Assembly: GCA_019925105.1 (NCBI GenBank)
Contig: JAHGAU010000012.1
Span: 248,001 to 312,000, forward strand
Length of the DNA: 64,000 nucleotides
Reading direction: 5' to 3'
Origin: Niebla homalea
Taxonomy: Eukaryota; Ascomycota; Lecanoromycetes; Lecanorales; Ramalinaceae
Shown: positions 1-13,700 of the stretch, one piece after another
Numbering within the stretch: the first letter of the stretch is position 1
Layout: each line of letters begins with the position of its first letter
The notes under the pieces: generated by a model
Seen by the model: only the letters and a program-made list of their open reading frames with translations
Told to the model about the DNA's origin: nothing
Databases searched by the model: none
Translations under genes and position numbers: made by a program

Positions 1-631
1 AAGTATATAAATTATACGGCGGCTCCTATATTATTATAATATTGATATCCTTTACCTTTTTAAATTTAAATATCGGTATTATGGCTTTAATTATTTCCTT
101 ACGTACGTTATATTATATTACCTTTAAAAACGTAAATATATTAAATATTAACGTCCGTTAAGCTCTTTTTATTAACTTTTATTTATATAAACGGTTTTTC
201 CTTAAAGTTAAACGTTATTTATTTTAATCTTTTTATTATAATAATAATCCCGATTAAATAATTAACCTTAAGGTTTAATATCGCTATAAGTTTCCTTTTC
301 TTTATATTATTAATTATTACGTTTTATCCTTCCTTATTTAATAAGCTCCGTTTATATTTTAAGATCGTTTTTAATTATTTTGCCGGTTTAAGTTTATATA
401 AATTATAACGTTAAATTTTAATTATTATTTTAATTTCCTTACGTTAAATCTCCTTCACTTTTACCGTATATTATAAGTTTTATGCCAAGTAATTATTATT
501 ATTATATACCGCGTATTTTAATACGTTCTTTATTAGGCCTTTTATTATTAAATTAACGTATTTATACGTATTATATCCTTTAATATATATTACGTATTTT
601 ATATTATTAAGGCACCTTATAATAATATATT
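1..631 (-). mobile_element. LINE copy X, interior part, left of a nested insertion
   Basis: This stretch aligns in the same orientation with about 14446-15075, the interior of the minus-strand LINE at 10704-16512. It is the downstream part of a LINE whose 5' part lies at 6397-7820. The two pieces were separated by insertion of another LINE at 632-6396. The rest of this copy, towards its 3' end, lies off the left edge. It is heavily RIP-mutated with no open frame. Confidence 0.85.
619..631. repeat. Target-site duplication of LINE A, left copy
   Basis: The 13-bp sequence ATAATAATATATT occurs here and again at 6397-6409, directly flanking the plus-strand LINE. Removing the element and one copy rejoins the interrupted LINE X into the same order as the uninterrupted copy at about 15060-15080. 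That makes it a genuine insertion scar rather than chance AT similarity. Confidence 0.85.
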
Positions 632-3600
632 ATGAGGATGGCGACGAATAACGGGACCTTAGAGGTCAGAAACGATACACGCGTATATAGCTTAAGTAAT
701 AATAAGGATAGTATTTTAAATACGATAAGCGGAAGCGGAGTAATAATAAAAGTAAAGGGGGAGGAAGGGTAAGCGGCCTAAGTTAATAAGAACGGTAATA
801 AGTCGTATAAACGACGTAATAAATACGAAATAAAAAGGCCTTAAATCGAATAAAGAGTTTATAATTAATAAGATATACGTAAAAAGACGCGTATAATACG
901 TAAAAATATTATTATTAAGGATAATAAATAAAAAGCGGAAGGAATAAGGACAATACGTAAGGACGGATAAAGGGTAAACGGAGGCGTAAAAGGCCTTATT
1001 AAATATATATAAATTAAGAAAGAATTAAAAAAAAATAAGAAAATATTAAATGAATAAAAATAAATTATAAAAAGAAATAATTATTAAATATATAAGGGAA
1101 AAGTAATAAAAGAAAAAGCGGTAAAAATATTAAAAAACCTTTTTATAATTATATAAAAAGATATTACGTTAAAAACCTAACCGATACTATAAATTAAATT
1201 ATAAGAAATAAAAGACTTTTACGTAAATATAAGGAGAAATTTAAAGAAGTTAAAAAAACTATATAGAACTTAAAAGGCGGTAATAAAAGCGCCGGTAAAC
1301 AGAGGTGAAAAGAAATAGAGAAAATACATATAAAATAAAAAAGCGATAAAAGAAACTTTAAAAAAAAGAATAAGAATAAATTAAATAATAAAAACTATAA
1401 AAGCGGTATTAACGTTAATAATAAAAAAAATAAAAGTAAAAGAAAAACAATAATATTAAAAGAGGCAAAAATAATAATTATATAATTATCGGATGAAAAA
1501 AAGAAAAGTATAACAGTAAAAATGAACCCACTATAATTAATAAAGGCATTTAAGGTAATAAAAGAACCGTTAATAAAATAAATTATTATAATATATAAAT
1601 TATAAAATAAAGATATTTTCCTTTATATAATCTTATTAAAAACGAAGGAAAAACTGGAAAAATTAAAGGGATAAACCGGTAAAAAAGGATATAAAACGGT
1701 AAAAATATTAAAATAATTTTTTATTATTATGGTAAACGGGATATACTTAATAAGATATATGGGGGAGGAAGGGGAAATTACCTTAAAGCGGATAAAAAAA
1801 AAGAATATAATTTTCTACCTTAAACTGGAAATCGTTAATTATAATTTCCCCTTTATAATAAAAAGGCTAAACGTTATTAATTATATAAAGAAATATTTTA
1901 TAATTATCTTAAACGTAATATTAATAAAAATATATAATAATATCCTCGATAAAAAAGTAATAAAAAGTAAGTCTTTTAAATTAATAAAACCTTAAAACCG
2001 GATAATAGATATCTATTAATATTTTAAATATTAAAGGTATAAATATATTATTATAAAGTACCTTAATAGTATAAAGTATATAATATATATTAAAAAGTAT
2101 AATACGTATAAATACGTTAATTTAATAATAAAAAACTTAATAAAAAACGCGTTAAAATATATAGCGTACGGTAATAATAATTATTTAACGTAAAACTTAC
2201 AATATATAATAAGAGCGAAAGAAACTTAATATAAAAAGATTAAAATAACGGTTAAGGTTTAACGGTATAACTTATATAAACTTAAACCGGTAAAATAATT
2301 AAAAACGATTTTAAGACGTAAATAAAACTTATTAAACGGGGAAAAATAAAACGTAATAACCGATAATATAAAAAAAAAAAAAAACTTATAACGATATTAA
2401 CCTTTAAGGTTAATTATTTAACCGGGATTACTATTATAATAAGAAAATTAAAATAAATAACGTTTAACTTTAAAAAAAAACCGTTTATATAAATAAAAGT
2501 TAATAAAAAAAACTTAATGAATATTAATATTTAATATATTTACGCTTTTAAAGGTAATATAATATAATATATATAAGGAAGTAATTAAAGTTATAATATT
2601 AATATTCGGATTTAAAAAGGTAAAAAATATTAATATTATAATAATATAAAAACCGTTATATAATCTATATATTTATTTTTTAATTAACCCGGGAAATAAT
2701 TTTTATTTAACCTTTAAAAATAATGAAATAATACGGACGTACTTTTTTATTAATAAGAAATTAAATATAAATAGTTAAAACGTTATTTATTATAAAAAGA
2801 ACCTATATACGTTCCGGATTATATAAAAAAAGGATATTAAAAGTAATTTAAATATTTATAATACGTATAATCCGTTATTAATTAATAAGAAAAAACCTTT
2901 TACGATCCCGTTATTTAAGGATATTATAATTATATTTAATAAATATTTTTTAATAAAAAATTTTAATCTTTATTACGCTTAATAAAACGAAGAAAGTTAT
3001 ACGATTAATTATATTAAATTTAAAAAGCTATTAATAATTATTATATAATTTAATTTTACATTATTAATATTAAAAAAGCTATTATATAAAAAAGTTATAA
3101 ACTTAAAACTATAATTAACTTAATATTTAACTTAGAAAATATTATTAACTTAATTATAATATACGGACCCCGAGAAAACTTAAAATACGTTTTAAATTAT
3201 ATCTTAATATAAATAACTTTAAATTAATCCGTTAATATAATTCCGTTTTTACTATTTAAATAAATATAAAAGATAATTAAAAAAGTTAAAATATTTATAA
3301 AAATAATAAAAATAATATCTTAATTAATAAAGTTCCCCCGGCTTAATAATAAAGAATAAATTAACCGTTTTATAAAACGGATAATAAAGGCTTTAAATAA
3401 AATAATTAACGTAATAATCTTAATAATAAAGTTATTTAAGAAAGTCAAAATTTATTAAAATGAAAAATATATAAAAATAATTATAAAAATAAAAACGCTT
3501 ATAAAATAAATTATTAAATATAGGAACCGGGAAACACTTTAACGGTTAAAAGAAACTTAAAAAGAAAAAGAAAAAATTATTCGGAAGGCTAAGTAAATAT

Positions 3601-6396
3601 ATTTCCGGGCTATAATATATAACTTAACGGTTTCCTTTTATAATATTTAAAAGTTAATAAAATACGGTAAGGAATAAAATAAAAAACTTAAATTTATTTT
3701 TAAGTTTTTACCTTTAAAAAGATTAAACGGTATAATAACGGATATCTTTAACGGTAAAATTAAAGTTCTTAAAGGAATATTTTTTCCCCCGTTATTAAAA
3801 GTTAACTTAATAAATATTAATAGTATAATATATTTTAAATTAATAATAATAAATAAAGTAATAACTTAAAAAATAATAATTAAAACGATTAATAAACTAA
3901 AGAAGGATAAGGCCCTTAAACTTAATAATATATTAAATAAATTCTTATTTATAATAATATCGTTATTTAAAAAGGTTTTTATTTATTTATTTTAAGCTTA
4001 TTTTAATATAAAATATTATTTCTATAGATTTAAGGAGGTTAAGATAATTATCCTTAAGAAGTTAATTAAGTTAAATTACTTAAAGGTAAAATTATATAAA
4101 CTTATAGTATTTTTTTAATACGTTAAAAAAGGCTTTAAAGACGGTAATTATAAAGATTTTAAGTAATTACGTAGAAAATTATAGGTTATTCCTTAATTAA
4201 TAAATAAAAGTAAGAAAAAAACGGTTAATAAAAACGGTTTTTAAAGGCTTAATTAATAATATATATACGGTATAAAGTTATAAAAAAAATATATTATAAA
4301 TCTTTTTTCTTTAAATATTATAAAAACGTTTAATAAAGTAAATTATTAAAAATTACTATATAATTTATAAAAAAAAAAGGTTTTTATTTTTTTTATAAAT
4401 TAAATAAAAAGTTTCTTAAATAATTAAGTAATATTAATTAACTTAAAGTAAAAAATAAATATAATAAAGCCTATAATAATAAGGATTCCTTAAAGGTTAT
4501 TTATTTCCCCGGTTTTATTTTTATTCTTTAATAGTTTATTTATTAAAAACTTAATAAAGTTAAAATAGAAAATTTAAATAAAAAACTTTATTAATAATAT
4601 TTATTTTTTAACTTATAATACGTTTATTTATATAAATTATTTAAAGTTAAAATAAACTTATAAAGTTTACTTATAATAAGTAAAAATATATAAAATTTAA
4701 TTTACTTTATATAAGTATAAGTTTATCTATATAATAAAGAACTTAAAATTATATAATATAATAATTACGATAAACCTAAATAATATAACGGTAAAACCGG
4801 AAATTAATATTAAGGTATTTAACCTATAAATTAATAAAAATTGGATTAAAAGGATTATATAAGAAAAATTTAAAAAGAAGATAATTTTATAAAAAAAGGC
4901 CTTATTTACTTTATAGCGTTAACGTAAAAAACTACCTTATAGAAAGCTAAAATTATTTATTAAATAATTATAAAGCTTATAATAATATATATAATAGCTA
5001 TTTAATACATATTTAAAAATATATTTAAATATAGGAAAAAGCTTATTTAATAATTATAAAAAATTTAAAACCGATACTTAAGAATAATAAATAAAATATA
5101 TAAAGCGACTCCCGTCTTAATATTAAAATCCGAAATCTTTATATTATTAATAAAGTTAACCTTTAATTAAATAATCGCTTAAATAAAACTTAAAAAAAAT
5201 ATAAACTTAATTATATTAATAGGAAATAAACGTATTTATTAAAACTATAAGAGGCCGCGGATAAAAAAGCGTAAAAAAATAATATTTTTTTTTATAGAAA
5301 TTAAATTGGAATAAATTAAGAAAAAAATTAACTTAACTTACGTTTAAAAAGTTAATATAAAAATATATAGACTTTTATTTAAATTAAAAGCGGCGGAAAA
5401 AAAGAAAACCGCGAGGATAAAGTTAATAATAATTACTTTGTAAACTATAAAAAAATAAATAAAATATTAATATAAATATAAAGAATTAATCCTTTAAAAA
5501 TAATAATACCTAGCTTTAAATAACGATGAAGTTATTAATAAGTATTTTTAACGTTATAAGATTATAAGGAAAGGTAATAATATAATAATAATTTAACTCC
5601 GGATAAATAAAAACGGCTTAATTTACTTCTTTTTTATTATATATATTAATAATTAAATTAATATTAATTATAAATATAAATAGCGGAAGTAAAACGTTAT
5701 ATACGTATTAATTTCCTATTTATTATTTAAGGAGCTTAAACCGGGGCTAATTAAAAAAATAAAGATTAACGATTATTATTAAATATTTATTAATAAAAAA
5801 GGTATTAAGGCGGCCGTTAAATTTATAATAATTACGGGTTTATTATTATAATTTAGCTTAATTAAAGAAATAAATAAAATAATTAAAAATTTAATTAAGA
5901 AACTTTACCGTTAATTTAAGGGTAAAAAATAGCGGCAGGAAAATTATACTTAATAAGAGATTAAAGGGGCTATAAATACCGGAATAATATAAGAAATAAT
6001 ATTACGTTAATCGGTAAAATTATATAAATAAAATAATAATAATATATATATCGGTAAAAATATTTAATAATATAATTAGAACTTTAAAATTTTAATATTA
6101 AATAAACCCGTAAGGTAACGGAAAAGTAATAAGTTTAAAGGTAACCTTAAAATAAATTCGGTTATAATATTATAGGTTTTCTTAAAAAAAGCCTATAAAT
6201 AAACTTTTACTTTTTAAATAATTATAAATGCTTTTAATCCTTAAGATAAAAGTAAAAACTAAGTAAATATCGGTTTTTATTCTTAATATAATAGATATCG
6301 GGTTTTTACGGTTATTAATAAAGTTAAATAGCCGAGTATTAAGGAACGCCGGAATTAGCCTAGCTAGATCCGTAGTATAAATCAATTAATTAATCA
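632..6396 (+). mobile_element. LINE A, full-length RIP-inactivated non-LTR retrotransposon
   Basis: This 5765-bp element has no LTRs. It begins ATGAGGATGGCGACG and ends in a short AATC-type repeat tail (ATAAATCAATTAATTAATC), and is flanked by a 13-bp TSD. Its reverse complement matches 10704-16512 along the whole length. Translating about 4000-4220 on the plus strand, ignoring stops, gives a LINE reverse transcriptase core (KPNKLNYLK, then YKPIAFFNTLKKAL, matching the family pattern KPGKPDYS..YRPIALLNTLGKAL). Around 4583-4600 the catalytic block reads FINNIYFL where active elements have F-x-D-D, so both Asp codons have mutated to Asn, as RIP would do. Tad1/I-type affiliation is likely but inferred. 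There is no intact ORF. Confidence 0.88.
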
Positions 6397-6409
6397 ATAA
6401 TAATATATT
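6397..6409. repeat. Target-site duplication of LINE A, right copy
   Basis: This is the second copy of ATAATAATATATT. It follows the AATC-repeat tail of LINE A immediately and precedes the resumed sequence of LINE X. Confidence 0.85.
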
Positions 6410-7820
6410 TATATCCCTAATATTTAAAGTACTGGCAGATATCTATTGCCTGGTCTTAAGGCCTCGTTAATTTAAGGAACTTACCTTTTATTATCCCTTT
6501 ATTAAGGATATTATTATATATCCTTATGAACGTTACGCTTAAGATAATCGTAAAGTATTTTTTTTATATAATTAAAAGTATTTAACCTTTTTATTATAAG
6601 GGGGAAATTATAATTAACGATCTTTAATTTAAAGTAGAAAACTATATTCTCCTTTTTTATCCGTTTTAAAGTAATTTCCCCTTTTTCCCCGTAAACCTTA
6701 TTAAATATATCCCGTTTATTATAATAATGAAAGATTACCTTAAAACCTTTACCATCTTATATCCCTTTTTACCGGCTTATCCCTTTAATTTCTTTAGTTT
6801 TTCCTTCGCCTTTAATAAGGCTATATTAAGAAGGATATCCCCGCTTTATAATTTATATACCGTAATAATTTATTTTATTAATAACTTTCTTGTTACCTTA
6901 AACGTTTTTATTAATTATAATAAGTTTACTTTTACCGTTATATTCTTTTCCTTTTTATTTAATAATTATATAGTTATTATTTTCGCCTTCCTTAATATTA
7001 CCGTTTTCTCTTTTATTTTTATTTCCTTTATTATTAATATTAACGTTATTTTTATAACCCTTATTATTTAATTTATCCCCGCTTTTTTTTTAAAGCTTCC
7101 TTTATTACTCTTTTATTTTATATATATCCTTTTTATTTCTTTTTACTTCCGTCCGTTAATACTTTTATTACCGTTTTTTAAGCTTTATATAATCTTTTTA
7201 ACTCCCTTAAATTTCTCTTTATATTTACGTAAAAATCGTTTACTCTTTATAGCCCGATTTATAATATCGGTTAAGTCTTTAATATAATATCCTTTTATAT
7301 AATTATAAAGAAATTTTTTAACGCTTTTATTATTTCTTCCCTTATTATTTTTCCTCCGTATATTTAATAATTATTTCTTTTTATAATTTGTTTTTATTTA
7401 CTTAATATCTTCCTATTTTCCTTTAATTTCCTTTTAATTTATATATATTTAATAAAGCTTTTTATGTCTCCGTTTACCCCCTATCCGTCCTTACGTATTG
7501 TCCTTATCCCTTTTACCCTTTATTTACCCCCCTTAATAATAATATTTTTATATATTATACGTATCCCTTTACGCGTATCTTATTAATTATAGGCTCCTTA
7601 TTTAATTTAAGGCCTTTCTATCTCGTATTTATTGCGTTATTTATACGACTTATTACCGTTCTTATTAATTTAAGCCGCTTACTTTTTTTCCCTTTTTATT
7701 TTTATTATTATTCCGCTTCTGCTTATCGTATTTAAGCTATTGTTTTTACTATTACTTAAGCTATACACGCGTATATCGTTTCTGACCTCCAGGGTCCCGT
7801 TGTTCATCGCCATCATTTTC
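6397..7820 (-). mobile_element. LINE copy X, 5' part, right of the nested insertion
   Basis: About 1.4 kb that aligns collinearly with 15070-16474 and, inverted, with 634-2037. The 5' start motif (rc of GTTCATCGCCATC at about 7801-7813) sits at its right end, so the element points left. It continues at 631-1 once LINE A is removed. The open frame at 6727-7071 on the plus strand is antisense to the element and shared with the copy at 15387-15731. I treat it as a by-product of RIP, not a gene. The exact 5' end is uncertain by several bases. Confidence 0.82.
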
Positions 7821-8874
7821 CTTATATATATATATAATATATTTATGAAAACTATTAAGATTATTAAGGAAAGAAAAAGAAAAAATTTAAAATAATAATA
7901 AACCTTTTATTACTTAACCGTTATTACGTTATAATAAATTAATAAATAAATTCTTAAGTAACGATTTAATTATTAATTAATATTATTAAGATTCTTTTCT
8001 TATTTATTTTTTCTTATTAAGTTTTATAAAAGGATTTTTAATAAGCTTTATTATATTACGTTAATTATATATTAACGTATAATATTTTATTACGTTTAGT
8101 ATATTAAACGACGTTCTTAATATATACTTTAAAGTATATATATAGACTTTTTTCTTTCTACTTTTTTCTTATTAAATTTTAATAATAGGTTTTTAATAAG
8201 TTTTACGTATATATTAATTACGCGTTAACGTCTTCTTTATAATATTATTATTTATCTATATAACCTTTATCTTTAAAAATTAAAATATAAAAAGGGAGGT
8301 ATTATTAACGTTTAACGCTTAATAAACGTTTAACGTATATTAAATATATTAAATATTAATTTACTTAAGGGCTATAATTAAATAACGTAATTATTTAAGC
8401 GGTAACTTTTAGAATTAAAGGCTTTAAGAGTTTGAATTTTCTATATACGGGTATACGTATTTATAACCGGGGTTAAAATTATTATTACTATAGTTTAAGC
8501 TATCCTTAAAACCGGTTATTTAGGATAAACTTACGTCCAGTTAATTAATAGTTCCTTAAGAATTAATTTACCTTTTGAATTTAAGTATTAAATCTATAGT
8601 TATACTTTACGTCTTCTATAAACCCCTTTTGACTAGTCCCGCCAGCTGTGAGCCGGTGGACCGGTCTAACAATAGTTTACTTTTAACGGTTAACTTTTAA
8701 ATAACGGGGTATTTAATTTAATAATTTATTATTTTTTATTTATATTTTAATAAAATCGATTTTACTTTATTCTTATAAACTCGTTTCTTAAGCCTTAATT
8801 ATAACGTCTTTCTCGTTATAAGTAACTTAAGAGGTTATAATAATAAGCTTTAAAGTTTGGTAAATAATAGGTTT
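7821..8874. other. AT-rich spacer with a degenerate tandem duplication
   Basis: This is RIP-mutated DNA between LINE X and the Gypsy element that I cannot assign to either. A block of about 74 bp at 8004-8078 recurs, diverged, at 8158-8231 (shared words TTCTTATTAA, TTTTTAATAAG, GTTAACG-like end). A small GC-richer pocket at about 8633-8668 keeps CpA dinucleotides that the surroundings have lost. No gene is seen. Confidence 0.6.
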
Positions 8875-8879
8875 ACCGG

Positions 8880-9352
8880 TGTTGCCGATCCTAAGGTCAC
8901 TTAATTGTGATTAATCTTAAAGGGGCAGGTTAATTTTTATAGAAAAGGAGCAAATAGGCGTAGCGTTAAATAGGTATATAATCTTAATTTATTATACTTT
9001 AAATTTATTACTTTTAATTTAAAAATATTATTAAATATTAAAAGATTTAAACTTTAAAATAAAGATAAAATTTTATATAATCTTTTTTTTATACCGTATT
9101 TATTAATTCGCTTTACTTGTTTTATGAGTTTATGAACTTCCGAATTATTCTTATTTATATACTTAGTTTATTTATATTCCGATTTTACGAGCCTTTAAGT
9201 CGTTTTCACTTATATATTCGTTACTATCCGGTTCCGATCTTATAAGCTATTAATAATTATATTTACTTCTCGTTTTTAACGTTTACGTTATCCCTTCTAA
9301 TAATAACCCGGTTTTATATATATATAGTTTAATGCTGGTATTAATTATAATA
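8880..9352 (-). repeat. Gypsy LTR, left copy (3' LTR of the minus-strand element)
   Basis: This 473-bp repeat starts TGTTGCCGATCC directly after the TSD ACCGG and ends ...TATTAATTATAATA. It aligns over its length with 20734-21210, with differences mostly C/T or G/A as expected from RIP. Confidence 0.85.
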
Positions 9353-10691
9353 TTATTCCTTTTTTCATATTGGAGTTTTATCGATAATATTATATCCTTC
9401 GTTTTTTATTATATTTATTTTATTATATCGAATCGTTAATAAATAAACCGTTTCCGTTGAGCTTAACGTATTAATAGTTTTAATATTATAGTTTATCCGT
9501 ATTCTTAATATCTTTAATTTAATAAAAAGTATTATATTCTTTTTAATTCTTAATTTTATAGTTTTTATACTCGTAAAAATTCTCGTTATTATAATATAAA
9601 AAGCGTTACCGATAATGATTTCGATCGTTAAAATAAAGAGCGTAAAAAGTTAGATTTTAAAATTCTTTTTATTAAGGAAAATAAAAGAATAATTTACGTA
9701 ATTAAAGAATTAACTCATTTTAAAATTAAGCGTTTAAAGTAATAAAAAGCTTTCTTATATAACCGCGAAAAAAATATAATTTATTATAATCTTTTTAGTT
9801 TTAAAGAGTTAAAAGTAATTAAAACTTAATAATAATTAAATATTTCTAATACTCTTAATTCTTTTATTAATAATAAAGCCTTTATTAATAATACTTTTTA
9901 ACTTTTTTAAGTTATAATTCCTTAGTTTATTCTTAGCTAACGTTATTAATAAAACTTTCTTAATAGTTTTATAGAATTCAATATAAAATAATATTTTAAT
10001 TCTTAAATATTTTCTAAGTTTAAATGTCCTTTTTATTTAATTAAATATTAATCTCCTTTTTAATTTAAGATTTTATTAACTTTAAATAGAGTATTTTGCT
10101 TATCTTTATACTATAAGGTTATTACTATTAATACTTTCTTAAATACCTTCTTTAATAATAATATATAAAATATTAAGTATACCTTAACGTCCTTTAATAG
10201 TTTTAATTCATAATTAACTAATCTTTTAACTATTTTAATTATAAATAAATTAACTTTTATATAGTTAAGCTTTTTACTCAGTTTCTTAATCCGGAGGTTT
10301 TTTATATATAGTTATACTTTATCCCTTTCTTTTAATTAAAGTCCTTTTATACGTTTCTTATTTTAATAATTTATTATTTTTATTTATGCTTTCTTTAATT
10401 AATTTTAAATATTTTAGTATATAACTTTTAAGTCTTATACGTATTTAATTACTTTATTTAATATAAGGTTAAAATATGATTCTTTTATTATTTTAAATAT
10501 TATTTATAATTTATGAAAAACAGAATCATTCCTATAATTATTAATATAAGATTATTTATTGTAAGTTCCGTTATAAATAATAATATTATTTAATTACTTT
10601 ACTAATTATTAATATAGTATCGTAAGTATATCTTTAATATCCGATTTATTTATTCCGTTTAATTATTTATTTATAAGTAATAAGCTATTAA

Positions 10692-10703
10692 TAATTTTAT
10701 TTT
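10692..10703. repeat. Target-site duplication of LINE B, left copy
   Basis: TAATTTTATTTT occurs here and at 16513-16524 on either side of LINE B. On the minus strand both copies encode the same integrase residues (around KIKL), so the host reading frame confirms that one short segment was duplicated. Confidence 0.82.
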
Positions 10704-13700
10704 GATTAATTGATTGATTGATTTATACTACGGATCTAGCTAGGTTAATTCCGGCGTTCCTTAATATTCGGTTATTTAACCTTATTAATAACCGTAAAAA
10801 CCCGATATTTATTATATTAAGAATAAAAACCGATATTTATTTAATTTTTACTCTTATTTTAAAAGTTAAAAGTATTTACGGCCGTTTAAAGAGTAAGAAT
10901 TTATTTATATGCCTTTTTTAAGAAAACCTATAATATTATAATTAAATCTATTTAAAGGTTATTTTTAAACCTATTGTTTTTCCGTTATTTTACGGGTTTA
11001 TTTAATATTAAAATTTTAAAATTCCGATTATATTATTAAATATCCTTATTAATACGTAAGCTATTATTACCTTATTTATATAACTTTATTAACCGATATA
11101 ATATTATTTTTTATACCGCTCTGGTATTTATAGTTTTTTTAGCCCTTTATTAAATATAGTTTTCCCGCCGTTACTTTTTACTTCCGGATTAATAATAAGG
11201 TTTCTTAATTAAGTCTTTAATTATTTTATTTATTTCCTTAATTAAATTAAATTATAATAATAAGCCCGTAATTATTATAAATTTAATAACCGCTTTAATA
11301 TCCTTTTTATTAATAAATATTTAACGATAATCGTTAATCTTTACCCTTTTAATTAATTTCGGTTTAAGCTCCTTAAATAATAAATAGGAAATTAATATAT
11401 ATATAACGTCCTACTTCCGTTATTTATACTTATAATTAGCGTTAATCCGGCTATTAATATATATAATAAAAAGGAAATAAGTTAAGTTATTTTTATTTAT
11501 CCGGAGTTAAATTATTAACGTATTATTACTTTTTTTTATAATTTTATAACGTTAGAAATATTTATTAATAACTTTATTGCTATTTAAAGCCGGATATTAT
11601 TACCCTTAAGGGATTAATTCTCTATATTTACGTTAACGTTTTATTTATTTCTTTTTAATTTATAGGGTAATTACCGTTAACTTCGTTTTTATAGTTTTCT
11701 TTTTTTCCGTTACTTTTACTTTAAATAAAAGTTTATATATTTTTACGTTAACTTTTTAAACATAAATTAAATCGACCTTTTTCTTAATTTACTTTAATTT
11801 AACTTCCGTAAAAAAAATAAATATTATTTTTTTATACCTTTTTATCTATAACCTTTTATAGTTTTAATAAATACGTTCGTTTCCTATTAATATAATTAAG
11901 TTTATACCTTTTTTAAGTTTCGCTTAAGTAATTATTTAATTAAAAGTTAACTTTATTAATAATATAAAGATTTCGGATTCTAATATTAAAACGGAAGTCA
12001 CTTTATATACTTTATTTATTATTTTTAAGTATCGGTTTTAAACCTTTTATAGTTACCGGATAAGCTTTTTTTATATTTAAGCGTACCCTTAAATACGTAC
12101 CAGATAATTATTATATACGTTATTATAAGCTTTATAACCGTTTAATAAATAATTTTAGCCTTTTATAAGGTAATTTCTTATGTTAACGCCATAAAATAAA
12201 TAAGGCCCCTTTCCTATAAAACTATCTTCTTTTAGACTTTTCTTATATAATTTTTTTAATTTAGTTTCTTATTAATTTATAGGTTAAGTACCTTAATATT
12301 AACTTCCGGTTTTACCGTTATATTGCTTAAGTTTACTATAGTTATTATATTATATAACTTTAAATTTTTTATTATATAAATAAGCTTATATTTATATAAG
12401 GTGAATTAAGTTTTATATATCTTTACTTATTATAAATAAACTTTATAAGCTTATTTTAACTTTAAATAATTTATATAAGTAAATATATTATAAGTTAAAA
12501 AATAAATATTATTAATAAAGCTTTTTATTTAAACCTTTTATTTTAACCTTATTAAATCTTTAATAAACGGGCCGTTAAAGAATAGGAATAAGACCGGGGA
12601 AATAAATAACCTTTAAGGAATCCTTATTATTACAGGCTTTATCGTATTTATTTTTTATTTTAAATTAATTAATATCGCTTAATTATTTAAGAAACTTTCT
12701 ATTTAATTTATAAAGAAAAATAAAACCTTTTTTTTCCGTAAATTATATAATAACCTTTAATAATTTACTTTATTAAACGCCCTTATAATATTTAAGGAAA
12801 AAAGACTTATAACATATTTTTTCCTATAATTTTATATTATATATACGCTATTAATTAAGCCTTTAAGAACCGTTTTTATTAACCGTCCTTTTCTTATTTT
12901 TATTTATTAATTAAGAAATAACTTATACTTTTCTATATAATTATTTAGGATCTTTATAATTATTATCTTTAAAGCTTTTTTTAACGTATAAAGGAATATT
13001 ATAGGTTTGTATAACTTTATTTTTAAGTAATTTAACTTAATTAACTTCTTAAGGATAATTATTTTAATTTCCTTAAATTTATAAAAATAATAACTTATAT
13101 TAAAATAAGCTTAAAATAAATAAATAAAGACTTTTTTAAATAACGATATTATTATAAATAAAAACCTATTTAATATACCGTTAAGTTTAAAAGCCTTATC
13201 CTTCTTTAATTTATTAATTACCTTAATTATTATCTTTTGGGTTATTATTTTATTTATTATTATTAATTTAAGATATATAGTATTATTAATATTTATTAAG
13301 TTAACTTCCGGTAACGGGGGAAAGAACGCCCCTTTAAGGGCCTTAATTTTACCGTTAAAGGTATCCGTTATTATATTATTTAATTTTTTTAAGGGTAAAA
13401 ACTTAAGGATAAATTTAAGTTTCTTATTTTATTCTTTATTATATTTTATTAACTTTTAAATATTATAAAAGGAAACCGTTAAGTTATATATTATAGCCCG
13501 GAAGTATATCTGCTTAATTTTTTAAATAATTTTCTCTTTTTCCTTTTAAGCTTTTTTTTTAACCGCCGTAACGTCTCTTAGTTTTTATATTTAATAATTT
13601 ATTTTATAAACGCTTTTACCTTTATAGTCGTTTTTATATACTTTTTATTTTAATAAGTTTTAACTTTTTTAAACGGTTTTATTATTAAGATTATTACGTT

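Noticed and set aside
1729..1995. 88-codon open frame in the first LINE
   Set aside because: Chance frame in RIP-mutated DNA with Ile/Lys/Asn bias and no motif.
6182..6385. 67-codon open frame, inverted copy at 10718-10921
   Set aside because: It lies in the 3' end of the two LINE copies on the antisense strand. It is conserved only because the repeats are conserved.
6727..7071. 114-codon open frame, repeated at 15387-15731, with Phe/Ile/Asn-rich hydrophobic product resembling a membrane protein
   Set aside because: Both copies are antisense to the 5' region of the LINE, and the amino-acid bias follows from RIP-made AT richness. The similarity between them is due to the shared repeat.
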